Below are positions 45,979 through 56,938 of a stretch of DNA of 64,000 nucleotides, in pieces. Below the pieces are notes generated by a model. It saw only the letters and a list, made by a program, of their open reading frames with translations. It searched no databases and was not told where the DNA came from. How positions within the stretch are numbered: position 1 is the first letter of the stretch; each line of letters begins with the position of its first letter. This DNA comes from Papaver somniferum (taxonomy: Eukaryota > Streptophyta > Magnoliopsida > Ranunculales > Papaveraceae): assembly GCF_003573695.1 (NCBI RefSeq), contig NC_039362.1, forward strand, positions 199,941,215-200,005,214. Reading direction: 5' to 3'. The position numbers and the translations under genes are program-made.

Positions 45979-46710
45979 TTATTCACTTTTTCCAGCTGTG
46001 AAATTTTTCTGCTGGAAATTTCTATTAGTATAAACAAAAACAATTTTGCACTTGCTTGGAGCGTCTATTCCTTCATATCCCAAACCTCGTGTATCACGAT
46101 GTTTCTTACAATCTCCCAGCATGGTGGATAATTTTGTTGAGCTAAGATTAAACTTTTTCAAGTTTTCTTCCAGCAGCTTGACCTTGTTATGAGAAGCAAT
46201 TAGGTCAGCCTCTAATTATTAAAACAACTTTGTTGATAGCTACATCTTGCTTCAGATTTTGCAAGTTCTTCTTTCAACACAAAGAGATTTCGACAAAGAC
46301 TTTCACATTCAGAATTCTTTGAACGCACATCTTCTTCAAAAATCTTTGAGAAGTGATTGTAAGTGATTATATCCACAATCGTAGCCCTTAAAGAGTTTTC
46401 TCATTTTCTTGTTTTCTAGACATATATGATTTAGAAACTCAGTCAAGCAAGATATTGACTTCTTTTACTTTATGAGATGGTCAAAAAGCTTGATATATTG
46501 CGAGACTTCCTCATAAATATCTTGTTCATCATCTGAATCACTTTCATCTGACAGATCACCCAATTGTTCATCTAGGCGTATTTCCCAGTTATACACAGTT
46601 TCAGACAATTGAGAAGACATGAGAGATTTCTCAGGAGAAACAAAGCTTTGAACCAAGTCATAACCTTTCTGAACTGGTGATGCGTTGTTTGAGATAACAC
46701 AACTGTCCAT
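45979..46710 (-). pseudogene. Shortened Copia gag of family B, second unit
   Basis: The best-preserved start among the units: the ATG at 46710 reads MDSCVISNNASPVQKGYDLV and continues to DLSDESDSDDEQDIYEEVSQ (stop at 46465). After small deletions and frame changes around 46200-46440, the last part (46161-45979) reads MKKFNLSSTKLSTMLGDCKK, then GLGYEGIDAPSKCKIVFVYT. The zinc-knuckle region follows near 45890. In SIRE Gag these parts lie after the capsid domain. Here the capsid domain is absent and the ATG is about 50 nt from the primer site. Confidence 0.6.
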
Positions 46711-46775
46711 AGAGTATGATTGCTACAAACACAAACTTATGAGGTCTTAGCTTGTTTACCTGCTCTGATACCAAT

Positions 46776-48836
46776 TCAAAGAGCGGGGGTCTAACAACCA
46801 CACCCAATATTTTGTTCGGTAATGTGTATGGACTAACTCCAATATAATTTCAAGACAATCAACTAGAAGGTCAGACTCAATCAAGGAAAATATACAAGAC
46901 TTATATCTCAATTTCTCAATACAATCTTCAATCGGGCAAATAGAGATCTCCGAGCCTAATTGATATGAGAAATAACTTTAACGGTACCAAAGACTAATGT
47001 ACAAGTGTCAATCAATTTCAATCAGCAGCCAAAGGTCGAATTTACCAATTTATTAAACAACGCACAACCTGTGATATTTTAATTATATAAATAAATATAA
47101 AGCGGAAAAGAAATAACACAGACACCAAAAGTTTCGTTAACGAGGAAACCACAAATGCAGAAAAATCTTGGGACCTAGTCCAGAGTTGAACACCACACGG
47201 TCTTAAGCCGCTACAGACACTAGCCTACTACAAGTTAACTTCGGACTGGAATGTAGTTGAGCCCTAACCAAGTCTCACACTGATTAAGGTACAGTCTCGT
47301 TCCTTACTGTCTCTGAATCTCAGCAGGGCTCTACGCACTTAATTTCCTTAGATGATCTCACCCACAACTAAGAGTTGCTACGACCTAAAGTCCAACAGAA
47401 AACTCTATTCTGATAGATAAATTTGTCTCCCAAAGAAAGACCCATGAAGTTTTTGTTCCGTCTTTTAATAAATCAAGGTGAACAATAACCAATTGATAAT
47501 CCGATCTTATATTCCCGAAGAACAGCCTAGAAATATCAATCACCTCATAATAACTTAATTATATGGTAGTAGAAAAAGTTATTATGGAATCACAAAGAAT
47601 GAAACGAACAGCTTTGTGATTACTCTTACCTATGAGAGATAAATCTCGAGCAAATCTTAGAGAAGATAGTACTCAATACGATAGAACAAGTAAGGTCACA
47701 ATACGCAACTACATAGAAAATAGTTGGGTCTGGCTTCAGAATTCCAATGAAATCTTCAAGTCGTTAACCTATAATGGTCTTAGGAAAAACCTAGGTAAAG
47801 GAGAATCGACTCTAATCGCAACTAGTATCACAGAGAAGTGTGGGGATTAGGATTTCCAATTGATACGGTTCTCCCTTATATAGTCTTTAAAATCAGGGTT
47901 TGATAGCTTAGAAACAAAACAATCAATATTCACCGTTAGATGAAAACCTGATTTAATATTCAAGCTTTGTTTGCTTAAAACCAAAGCAATATCTCTCCAC
48001 TGTTAGATGGTCTTAGCTTGTTACGCACAAATAAAATATACCTTCATTCAGATATGGGTAACCGTACCTAAACGTGTATATTGAGTTGGCTCAATAATTG
48101 TTAGCCGAAGTTAGCCATATGAACACTTTTGTATTAACCACATTCATCTAACAGTTATATCAAATGAATCTAATTGTGTTACTCATAGAGTTGTTCAATT
48201 GTTTATATTCTCATAGAAGTATACAAGACGCAATTGAAGCAAAATCGTATTTGATTCATGAGAATCAATTCATGAACATCTAGCCAGGGTTTGCAATGAT
48301 TGCATTCCTTAATTTATAAATGTATTTTTACATGAGTATGAAATCATACTTAACTGATTTTAGAACTTAACAAACTAAGTTTGCAAACAGGTACGCAAAC
48401 TTAAGTTCCGGACTTTTGGTCTTGTCCGACAGATCTCAAACCGGTAAGCATACTATCATCCCGGACCTAACTCAGGTAGAACCGTTCGCATACTGGTATG
48501 CAAACTTGGTTCTCGGACTTTAACAGTTAAAACCATTCGCATACTGGTATGCAAACTTGGTTTCCTGACCTGAATCATACCACAACAGTTTGCATACTGT
48601 GCTATATCCAGACAATGGTTAATTGTTCTAAACTCCCATTTGAATCATTGAAACATCCTTAGAAGACGACAATGTCCGTCTCACACATACCATTACCTTA
48701 TAAGTAATTTTCAAGTGATCGAGTGATCAATATGAAACTGTCTGAGTCGACATCAAATGACTGTCTCACACAAATAATGTAAGATATTTCAAGGAAATTT
48801 TCACATGATCATCTTTTGACTTATTGTTTAGTTTCC
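46776..48836 (-). repeat. Family B LTR, right end cut off
   Basis: It starts TCAAAGAGCGGGGGTCTAAC beside an intact primer site and follows the family B LTR to AGTTTCC. There it is cut; about 400 bp of the LTR is missing. The uninterrupted stretch CAAACCGGTAAGCATAC near 48444 is the empty site for the family A insertion. Confidence 0.8.
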
Positions 48837-48889
48837 ACATGATCTTTTGACTTATTTTTTATGTCTGAGTCGACATAAAAAAACTTGAC
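48837..48889. other. Rearrangement junction with copied filler
   Basis: The junction contains ACATGATCTTTTGACTTATT and GTCTGAGTCGACAT. These are near copies of sequences 40-100 bp to the left (48803-48825 and 48743-48757). Filler copied from nearby sequence is the usual mark of end-joining repair. Confidence 0.55.
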
Positions 48890-50468
48890 CAAAACCTCCC
48901 AAATTCGAGCCATACTGCCAGTTCAAACCCATTCGAATCTTCTCGGAAACAACCACCAAAAATCATCATTTCAACAGCATAATCAGCTGCTCAAACCAAG
49001 ATAGTAACATCACCTCCTTACTTGCGTCTAGCCCTTGGTACTCTCTTAATAAACTCATGACTGCGACCGTGTCTTGGACTGCCTTCGAATCACAACAACA
49101 TCTGAAATTGAGTTCAAGAATTTCAATCAATTACAATGACAATTCCCTGGCAACAGTTCTCACTATATTAGTTGTAGCAGCAACATATTACAACTGAAAT
49201 TCAGCTCAAATCGAACCCAGTTCAGCTCCAAACTCGGCTGTAAAACCACCAAAGCACAGCCACATCTCCTTGTTCTTGTTGCAATAGAAGTGCTCTCAAA
49301 AACCCATTGCTTCTGCTCATGAACAAACCTCAATTCCACTGGCATCTTCACTAAATAACAACCACCATAACAAAGCTTCAGTTCTTCCATTTGTAGATGT
49401 ACAAAATTTCGCCTGAACCACACAGCTGACCATGCCATTCCTCGTTTTTCTTGACTGCTCTAACCCCTGTCTTGATTCTATGGAAAGAAACCCACCGGCC
49501 ATGGCTAGATCGATTGCAATCTCGACTGATTTATGCCCAGAATTTGACCCACACTCTGCCCTTAAACTTGAGCTATAATCTCCTCATAAAACTGAGCCAC
49601 TGATTAATCCAAATACCCAACAAAATCCGCGACTTTAGTAGCTCAATTTCCTCCATGTTTCTGGTCTAAAACACCACCAATTCTTCGTTCTACCTCTCGA
49701 ATACAACTAGGGATCTTGACCATGGTGAACATCCATCAAATTCATTCCATTTGCTAATGAACAATCCCCATCTCAATCTCCAGCAAACGGCAATCAGAAA
49801 TGTAGCGCCTGCTGCTTTGAAATGATGAAGACTCGATCTCCTTTCTGCTTGTAATTAGACCTAATTTTTCTCCTCTTCATCTGCACATGTCCACCAGCAC
49901 AAACGTGCATAACCCTTAAGGTGAAGTTCAGGCCTTTGTGATCAATAGCCCTTCCAATGGTAAGCCCATGACTCTGCCTTCCAACCCAGCTAGCACGTGG
50001 TTGTATTGACTTGGGCCCTGAATGCATAGTTGTTGAAAATCAGCTTCATCTCCTGGCCCCTGCCACCAACGTCCTTGGTATCCAGTTTATTGGCTTGGCG
50101 CTTTTGCTCTTCTTTGATTTCTTTCACCAACAACAGTCGTCTTTTATTTCTCAGATCCGCTTCTTTCCTTCAATTTCTATACATCACTAAAGCTTCCATG
50201 CTTTTCAGACAATGAATTTGCATCACTAAAGCTGACATGCTTTTCAGCCAGAGATGAAGAAATAGAAGCAAATAATGAGAAATAGTTCGCCTCCAACAAC
50301 AGTTGCACATGAGATGAGACTTTTGCCCTGTTTCTTCTTATTTTGTTCCAAATGACTCCAAAGTACCTAAATACTCAAAAGCAAACATAAGATACATAAT
50401 TTACAAGAAAACTCAGCAAAGAAAGCATAAACAATAGATAAATATTAAGGTGTTTTAAACACTTATCA
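48890..50468 (-). repeat. 3' LTR remnant of Athila-like Gypsy
   Basis: On the minus strand it starts TGATAAGTGTTTAAAACACC right after the tract TGTGGAGGAATT. A 37-bp unit (CATCACTAAAGCT...ATGCTTTTCAG) is tandemly duplicated at 50183-50253. Open frames here are not supported as genes. Confidence 0.6.
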
Positions 50469-51169
50469 AATTCCTCCACATTTAGACTTTACTAGTCCTC
50501 GAGAAAATCAAATAACATAATTCTAAAACATACATACAACTCCGTCTCGTCGAGGATACGGTTACACTTAGCACGTATAACAAGCCTTTGAACCCCTAGG
50601 TGTCCCTAGTGGACGAGTTTTAGTCTCGTGAAGGTTTACAATAGGTGTACCTACAAAATCTTTTACTCCAAATTTCAACTACCTGTGAAGAGTCTATGAA
50701 TGATGTGGTGACATTCCGAGATATGGTAACAACTATCATATTATTTCTAACACATGAGCTCTGTCAGTCCTTTTAGTTAATGGGTTCCCCAATTCCTGCA
50801 ATCAAGATGGTTCCATCCACTTATATTGGTAGTGTCATCCTAAAGGCACAAGTTTCTAGATTTCAGAGTTTATAAAGCAATTTTATTTTATTTTTTATTT
50901 TTTCTATGTTTCTATTTTTTTAACTAAAGGCAACAAACTCTAAAAACATATAAATGCTCCCCACACTTAAACTTTATATTGTCCTCAATGTAAAATTTAG
51001 TCATTCAAAGTAACGTTCAAGGTGGGAAATTTTGCAAATGATATTCAAAACAAGAAAACAAAGATAAAGTGCTTAAAAATAAAAAGATAAAGATAGAAAA
51101 CCGGTGGGTTGTCTCCCACTTAGCGCTTGGTTTAAAGTCGTCAGCCCGACTTTCATCTCCTTTGCATTC
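50469..51169 (-). other. Athila-like element 3' non-coding region
   Basis: It contains the double hairpin at 50593-50612 and 50613-50629 and the TCGAGGACTAGTAAAG motif before the polypurine tract. A T-rich run lies near 50880-50920. No gene is present. A further motif, CTCCCCACACTTAAAC (50957), is the reverse of GTTTAAGTGTGGGGAG, a second purine tract. Confidence 0.55.
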
Positions 51170-51961
51170 TTAGCCAACATCAGTTTCCTCCACGGAAAAA
51201 CATGAGTGCACATCACTTGGGTATCTCATCACCTCAAAGATGTTGAAGCGAACGACCTCTCCATCAAATTCCATTGTAAAGGTACCTTCAAATACATCTA
51301 TGTTTGTTCTAGCGGTTCTCATAAATGGTCTATCCAACAACAAAGGTGTAGATGATGATGAGTTTTCATCACTCATATCAAGAACATAGAAGTCCACAGG
51401 AAATATAAGCTCATTAACCTGCACCAAAACATTTTCAACAACCCCTTTCGGGTAGACATTAGATCTATTGGCGAGTTGAATAACTATGCTGGTACTTTTG
51501 AGAGGACCACGATTTAAAGATTGATAAATTGAAGAAGGCATGACACTAATATATGCTCCTAAATCTAACAAAGCTTTTGTAAACCTTGTTTTACCAATTA
51601 TGCAAGGTATATTAAAACTGTCGGGGTCTTTCAATTTAGGTGGGAGTTTCTTTTGAAGATATGTCGAAGCACTCTCCCCCACACTCATTACCTCATTACC
51701 GGTCAATTTGTGCTTGTTAGTGCACAATTCCTTCAAGAACTTTGCATAGCGAGGAACCTGCCTTATCGCCTCAATTAATGGAATGTTCACTTCGATGTTC
51801 TTGAAGATTTCCCAAATCTCTTTGTCCAACGTCTCCTTATTTGATTTTGCAAACCTGCTAGGAAAAGGTGGAGGAGTAACATAAGTAGAAACAAGAGGTT
51901 TAAAGTTAGAATTTACCGAATCAGTCTTTTTAGGGACTGTTTTGTCCACTTCTTTCTCCAA
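51170..51961 (-). pseudogene. pro: Aspartic protease region of Athila-like Gypsy
   Basis: The open frame (263 codons) carries VPRYAKFLKELCTNKHKLTG, LQKKLPPKLKDPDSFNIPCI and the active-site region ALLDLGAYISVMPSSIYQSL. It ends with a retropepsin flap region, VVENVLVQVNELIFPVDFYV, then LLLDRPFMRTARTNIDVFEG. The family usually has DLGAS where other retroelements have DSG or DTG. The protein would cleave Gag-Pol. It stops where RT should begin. It is in the same frame as the gag C-terminal part, separated by two stops near 52010-52060. Confidence 0.75.
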
Positions 51962-52057
51962 ATCACGTTCACGGGACTCTGGTGATGTTTCCGGTTTCTA
52001 TACTTGTTTCCCACTTCGCAACTCAATAGCATTGATAGTCTCCCTGGGATTCAATGG

Positions 52058-53321
52058 TTAGGAGGGAAGTTCTCCATCTGCTTGTGCTTCCAATTTGCTC
52101 ACGGTAGTAGCTAGTTGACCCATTTGTGTTCTGATGTCCTTCATATCCATCTCTGCCTTTTGCTTATCTTGCGCTATTGTATTAAGAATTAGATTCAACT
52201 TGTCATCTATACTCATGCCTTGAGATTCTTTTGGCGGCCTTTGCAAGAATTGGTACCCACCTTGTTGATTTAAAGAAGGATTAGAGACTGCATCTTGCTT
52301 GTTGGCGTAGCTGAAATTAGGATGATCTCTCCAACCCGGATTATATGTGCTGGAATAAGGATCATATCTTGGCAGTTGCTGATTTGGGTACATAACACTT
52401 GCTTTCTCCACTTCTTCGGAGTATGATGGTATTACAGTCGCTGTTATTTGTTGCATCATCCTCTCCATGTTACCCATTCTATGTTCCAAGTGTGAAGAAT
52501 CTCCAACTTCATTCACTTTCCTTACTGTTGGTTCATATCGAGTGTAAAATTGTTGAATGTTCGCAGCCATGTTTTCTAACAAGCTTGTAGCAACAATGGT
52601 TTTGTTGGTGAGTGCACCACCACTTGCGACATCGATCAAATTTCTATCATTAGAAAGCAACCCCTCATAGAAATATTGAATCACAAGTTGATCGTTGATT
52701 TGGTGGTGTGCACAGCTAGCTAAAAGCTTCTTGTAACGCTCCCAATACTCATAGAGAGTCTCCCCCAATACTTGTCTAATACCACAAATCTCCTTGCGAA
52801 TCACAGTTGCTTTTGATGTCAGAAAATACTTCTCAAGAAGAAACTTCTTCATTCCATTCCATATGGTTATACTTCCAGGGTAAGCAAAAGAACCACTCTC
52901 CTGTAGCATCTATAAGGGAGAAAGGAAAAGTTTTCATCATAGCCATATCGGCATCTGCAGTTGCTTGCTTCAAACTAGTCACAACATGATGGAATTGTTG
53001 TAAGTGACGATTAGGATCCTCTCCCGCTAAACCTCTGAATTTGGGCATCAAGTGAATCAATTGCGGCTTCAAATTAATGGTTCCACTCAGCTGAATACAT
53101 AAAGGATGCTGGTCAATGTTTGGAGAAGTGAGCTCCTTGAGTGTTCTTGGAGCAGGTGGTCGACCTCCCATTGTGTTGTATTCCTCTTTGTCCGAGTCCG
53201 AAAATTCACTTGGTGTATAACTAGGAGGAAGTGGAGTATTCAATGCTCGAGTAAAGTCTTTTAGCAAAGTTCCCGAACGAAGACGTATACCAATTGGACT
53301 TGGTCTGCCCTCTCCACGCAT
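52058..53321 (-). pseudogene. gag: Gag of Athila-like Gypsy, frameshifted
   Basis: The first part (53321-52833) starts MRGEGRPSPIGIRLRSG and holds LMPKFRGLAGEDPNRHLQQF, then MMKTFPFSLIDATGEWF. The second part (52909-52058, another frame) continues GSITIWNGMKKFLLEKYFLT, ETLYEYWERYKKLLASCAHH and IQYFYEGLLSNDRNLIDVAS. Together they form the retrotransposon Gag domain of the Athila group. One frame change at about 52850-52900 joins them. The C-terminal part is coiled coil and glutamine-rich (ERMMQQI; DIRTQMGQLATTVSKLEAQA). No zinc knuckle is visible. Confidence 0.75.
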
Positions 53322-53441
53322 TCACCAAAGAAATAGTACCTGAAAATCAGATTATAAGAGATTGAATAAGTAAACTGAAATTGAAACTAAAAGCAAAAAT
53401 ATAAACTAAGAATAAAAATAACAACTAAACTTGCCACTGCT

Positions 53442-53459
53442 TCCCTGGCAGCGGTGCCA
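53442..53459 (-). promoter_or_regulatory. Decayed tRNA-Asp primer-binding site
   Basis: On the minus strand TGGCACCGCTGCCAGGGA differs from the usual TGGCGCCGTTGCCGGGGA at three positions, two of which look like loss of CpG or G-to-A change. Confidence 0.6.
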
Positions 53460-53468
53460 ATTTCCTAT

Positions 53469-54046
53469 TGCTAGTTTTGAATTCTTCGACCCGTAATTTT
53501 CTAGAATGATAAACACAAGTAGCAATATATGGATATTGATGATGGGACTTTTTTAAGTACCCATATGTAGAAATTGACACTAGTAGGTAATTCAAGCTTT
53601 TGGATTTATCACTATGAGAAACCTTATCTCACAAACTTAGAGCATTTGTTTAAGTCACACCTAGTAAGCGTACCTCTAGGAAACTTGACAAGTAGAAACC
53701 GGTAGTCGAGCGCTTCCGTGTCCGGTGAGCTTAGGAGATAATAATGGGATAGTTGAGTGTACTAATTATCCTAGGGTTGTTAATAACAAGATAATTCAAA
53801 GAACGTGCTATATATCAATTTGGTTTGTGTTTTGTGGTCGAGAATGAATCCTTAATCAATCGCATCTCATATTTGAATACAACTTTGTGATTTTCAGAAT
53901 TTTTACAACAAAAATCTTCTTTTCTAAGAATATTTGCATAACAACTTTTGCTTCATACCTCCCTTAGGACGATCCTGCTTTCATTATATTACTTGCTAGT
54001 GTAAAGAGAAATAGAGAAATATTATTTGCAAGTTGACACCTCGTCA
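53469..54046 (-). repeat. 5' LTR remnant of Athila-like Gypsy
   Basis: The segment lies between the primer site and resumed family B sequence. Its minus-strand end near 53469 fits an LTR end (CTAGCA). The other boundary (CCTCGTCA at 54046) is inferred from where family B resumes. No second copy is in the window. Confidence 0.45.
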
Positions 54047-55421
54047 CCTTACTTTACAAGAAAAGAAGGGTTTCTTTGGATATTAACAAATCAAATGAAA
54101 CATGAATTTGTATCCAGAAAACTCGAATAAATCAACCATAAGAAGAACTTAATAATTAATTTAATCGGAAATGCTCAACATAAGAAAACTTACGGAGCCA
54201 TACAGTACTTTCACATATAAGTGGATCAGGGAAAGATCAATACTGCGAAATATTCAAAAGTTCATTTTATCTTTTATCAATATTTGCATAAAGACATGGT
54301 AGACTTAACTTTTGACATATATGAGATAATCATAGTTCACGAACGTAAACACACATATCCCATAATATTTTTGCAATATATAAAACCAATAAAGATTAAT
54401 ACTGCAAAATCATCTTCCAAATAACTTTGAATTTAAATAAATAAATCTAAAACATTGCAAGATGAAAATCGTTGGCAATAGCTGTGTGTAATCACAATAT
54501 TTCCTATTACAAACCCTAGTTATCCTTCTTAAAACACAAGAATAAATTCTCATAAGAAGATTCCTAGAAAAAACAAAAACAATCAAAAAATAAAAACAAG
54601 ACTGAAAATACTTAGACATAATCGGCAACCAGAGATCGAACAAAAACAAGTTCATCAGTTTCTTTATTCAGTTCAGTTTTCATATACTCAATATCTTTCT
54701 TGCAATTTCAATATGGTCATGTACAACCCCAAAATCTCGAAGAAGATTTCCAATCAATTAAGATGACATCTGGAATGGAAAACCGTTTTCATGATCAACT
54801 GCATGATAGCAGGTTATGAAGAGGGGATTCTCATGAAACTCAATAACTTTTCCCACTTCAACTTTGTCTTCCTATTTGCATCCATCCATTGTGCACTTCA
54901 TGATATCACAAGAGAATTCTTGATACTATGGAACGATCATATATCAGAAGAAAAAGAATCCTTGATATATTTATATGTATTCATAAGGAAACCCTAGGGT
55001 TACACGTTTACATTCGGTCATGGACTTGTTGCACGTACGTTCGTGATTATGAACCAAAATTCAAAACCAAGGAACCAGTGGAGTCTAATTTAGAAGCACA
55101 TTTTGAGAAAATAACAAAAACAAATTCTATACATATGACAGAGTGTCTTAGCCTAATGGGATTTAGAGCACAAGACATTTGTTAAAAAATAACTAGTCAA
55201 CTGTTTAAAAGGAAGAAAAAAACGAAGCATTTTCAAAGTGAACAACAAAGAGAATTTTCCAAGAGTTATTGATCATTTATATTACACCATGTAATAATTA
55301 ACGGAGCAGGGTTCAACAGTAAGATAATCATTATTTTACTTTTTAAACCAAAAGAAAACATAACAGATACAACAAAGACCACCTTATCTAGAAGGTATCT
55401 TCTTGAGAGTTATGTGCATCC

Positions 55422-55700
55422 TCACACGGTCTCAAAAAGGACACACAATTGTAAGCAGTCAAGTTGTAATTTGACGAGCATATTGCTTATCAAGGGTATT
55501 GACATTCTCCCATTTTCTTTCTTGAATATCATCAGGGAAGTCAATAGAGTTAGTCTTAAGAGAAACAATAAATTAGGACAAGAGATACGTGAAGTTGCTG
55601 CCTTCCTTGCCTTCTTAATGCTATGATTGAGTCTATTTATACTATTCTTGAGTTTCGAAGCAAGATTATTGATAAGAATATATTCAGGAACTGTAGACAC
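55422..55700 (-). CDS. Conserved family B frame of unknown function, copy 3
   Basis: The 92-codon frame starts MSTVPEYILINNLASKLKNS and continues with IKKARKA and the hydrophobic LLFLLRLTLLTSLMIFKK. It is aligned to the copies at 16459 and 45314. Several replacements (N/H, E/K) suggest weak or no constraint in this copy. No function assigned. Confidence 0.3.
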   Translation of the reverse strand: MSTVPEYILINNLASKLKNSINRLNHSIKKARKAATSRISCPNLLFLLRLTLLTSLMIFKKENGRMSIPLISNMLVKLQLDCLQLCVLFETV

Positions 55701-56014
55701 TTTTGATCCAACACTTTATTCAGCCATGGAAGAAGGGTTTGAAAATATTTTCTTACTTCTTGGATCAACAAAGTAGTCATTTGTCCTCATAACATTATTA
55801 TTTTTTTACAATTATAAAAGCCTTTAATTGTGTTATTCTTACAGGCAAGAATTGGCTCATCACAACACTTTCCTTGTCTGAAGGTTGGACATTTAAAACC
55901 AGTAATATGAGAAACAGGTTTGATTAGTTCCTTAGACATCTAAACAAGAATGTAATGAAGTTTCTCATTCCGTTAATGAAAACGACATCTCCTTTCAAGA
56001 TGACCTTTATTTCT

Positions 56015-56870
56015 TCAATAATAACAACTAAAAGGAATACTATTAATTGTTCTCATATGAGTTGTCTTTTGAGGTTGACTACCCTTGGTTTTTGAAACTT
56101 CTGCTGCTGAAGGTATTTTTTCGTTTTGGCCAGCTGTGAAATTTTTCTGCTGGAAATTTCTATTAGCACAAACAAAATCAATCTTATACTTGCTTGGAGC
56201 GTCTATTCTTTCATATCCCAAACCTCGTGTATCACGATGTTTCTTACAATCTCCCAGCATGGTGGATAATTTTGTTGAGCTAAGATTAAACTTTTTCAAG
56301 TTTTCTTCCAGCAGCTTGACCTTGTTATGAGCAGCACTTAGGTCAGCCTACAATTCTTTTTCTCGAGAGAGATTTTTTTTTTATCTGTCATTAAAACAAC
56401 TTTGCTGAGAGCTGTATTTTGCTTTAGATTCTGCAAGTTCTTGTTTCAACACAAAGAGATTTCGACGAAGACTTTCACATTCAGAATTCCTTGAATGCAC
56501 ATCTTCTTCAGGATCTTTAAGAAGTGATTGTAAGAGATTATATCCACAATTGTAGCCCTTAAAGAGTTTTCTCATTTTCTTGTTTTCTAGACGAATAGGA
56601 TTCAGAAACTCATTCAAGCAAGATGTTGACTTATTTTTCTTTATGATATGGTCAAAAAGATTGATATACTGCGAGACTTACTCATCAACATCTTGTCCAT
56701 CATTTGAATCACTTTCATATGACTGATCATCCAACTGTTCCTCTAGGCGTGTTTCCTAGTTATACACACTTTCAGACAATTGAGAAGACGTGAGAAATTT
56801 CTCAGGAGAAACAAAGATTTGAACCAAGTCATAACGTTTCTAAACTGGTGATGCGTTTCCTGCTCTGACA
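56015..56870 (-). pseudogene. Shortened Copia gag of family B, rightmost unit
   Basis: Fragments of the same Gag as at 45979-46710. The frame 56617-56381 reads MNEFLNPIRLENKKMRKLFK and a helical stretch. The frame 56299-56015 reads MKKFNLSSTKLSTMLGDCKK, then VSKTKGSQPQKTTHMRTINS and the beginning of the zinc knuckle (FSCYY). The expected MDSC start is damaged by a local duplication (TCCTGCTCTGA near 56862). It is therefore inactive. Confidence 0.55.
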
Positions 56871-56938
56871 TAGAGTAAGATTGCTACAAACACAGACTTA
56901 TGAGGTCTTAGCGTGTTTGCCTGCTCTGATGTACCAAT

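Larger units (their letters stand above)
44271..46775 (-). other. Family B internal region, continued
   Basis: It resumes at CTTTTTATCAATATTTGC. Compared with the unit at 54047-56938 it lacks about 150 bp near 44780 (the stretch with GTTTTCATGATCAACTGC). It contains the conserved frame (45314-45565), gag and the primer site (46762-46773). Confidence 0.65.
48890..54046 (-). mobile_element. Athila-like Ty3/Gypsy element, both ends cut
   Basis: The minus-strand order is partial 5' LTR (53469-54046), primer site (53442-53459), gag, protease, non-coding 3' region, polypurine tract, partial 3' LTR (48890-50468). The two LTR remnants do not match each other, so different parts survive. No target duplication is found. 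Family B internal sequence resumes at 54047 (CCTTACTTTACAAGAAAAG) about 650 bp further in than expected. A deletion therefore removed the LTR ends, part of the family B LTR and the start of the next unit. No reverse transcriptase or integrase is recognised. Confidence 0.75.
54047..56938 (-). other. Family B internal region, rightmost unit
   Basis: The least interrupted internal copy. It shows the empty site of the Tat insertion (about 54262), the full stretch around the solo-LTR insertion site (54766-54800) and the empty PIF site (55820). It carries the conserved frame at 55422-55700 and gag. The first 650 bp on the polypurine side are missing. Confidence 0.65.

Noticed and set aside
49163..50215. 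Minus- and plus-strand frames such as the one at 49163-49438
   Set aside because: They lie in an LTR remnant, have no domain, and resemble nothing I know.
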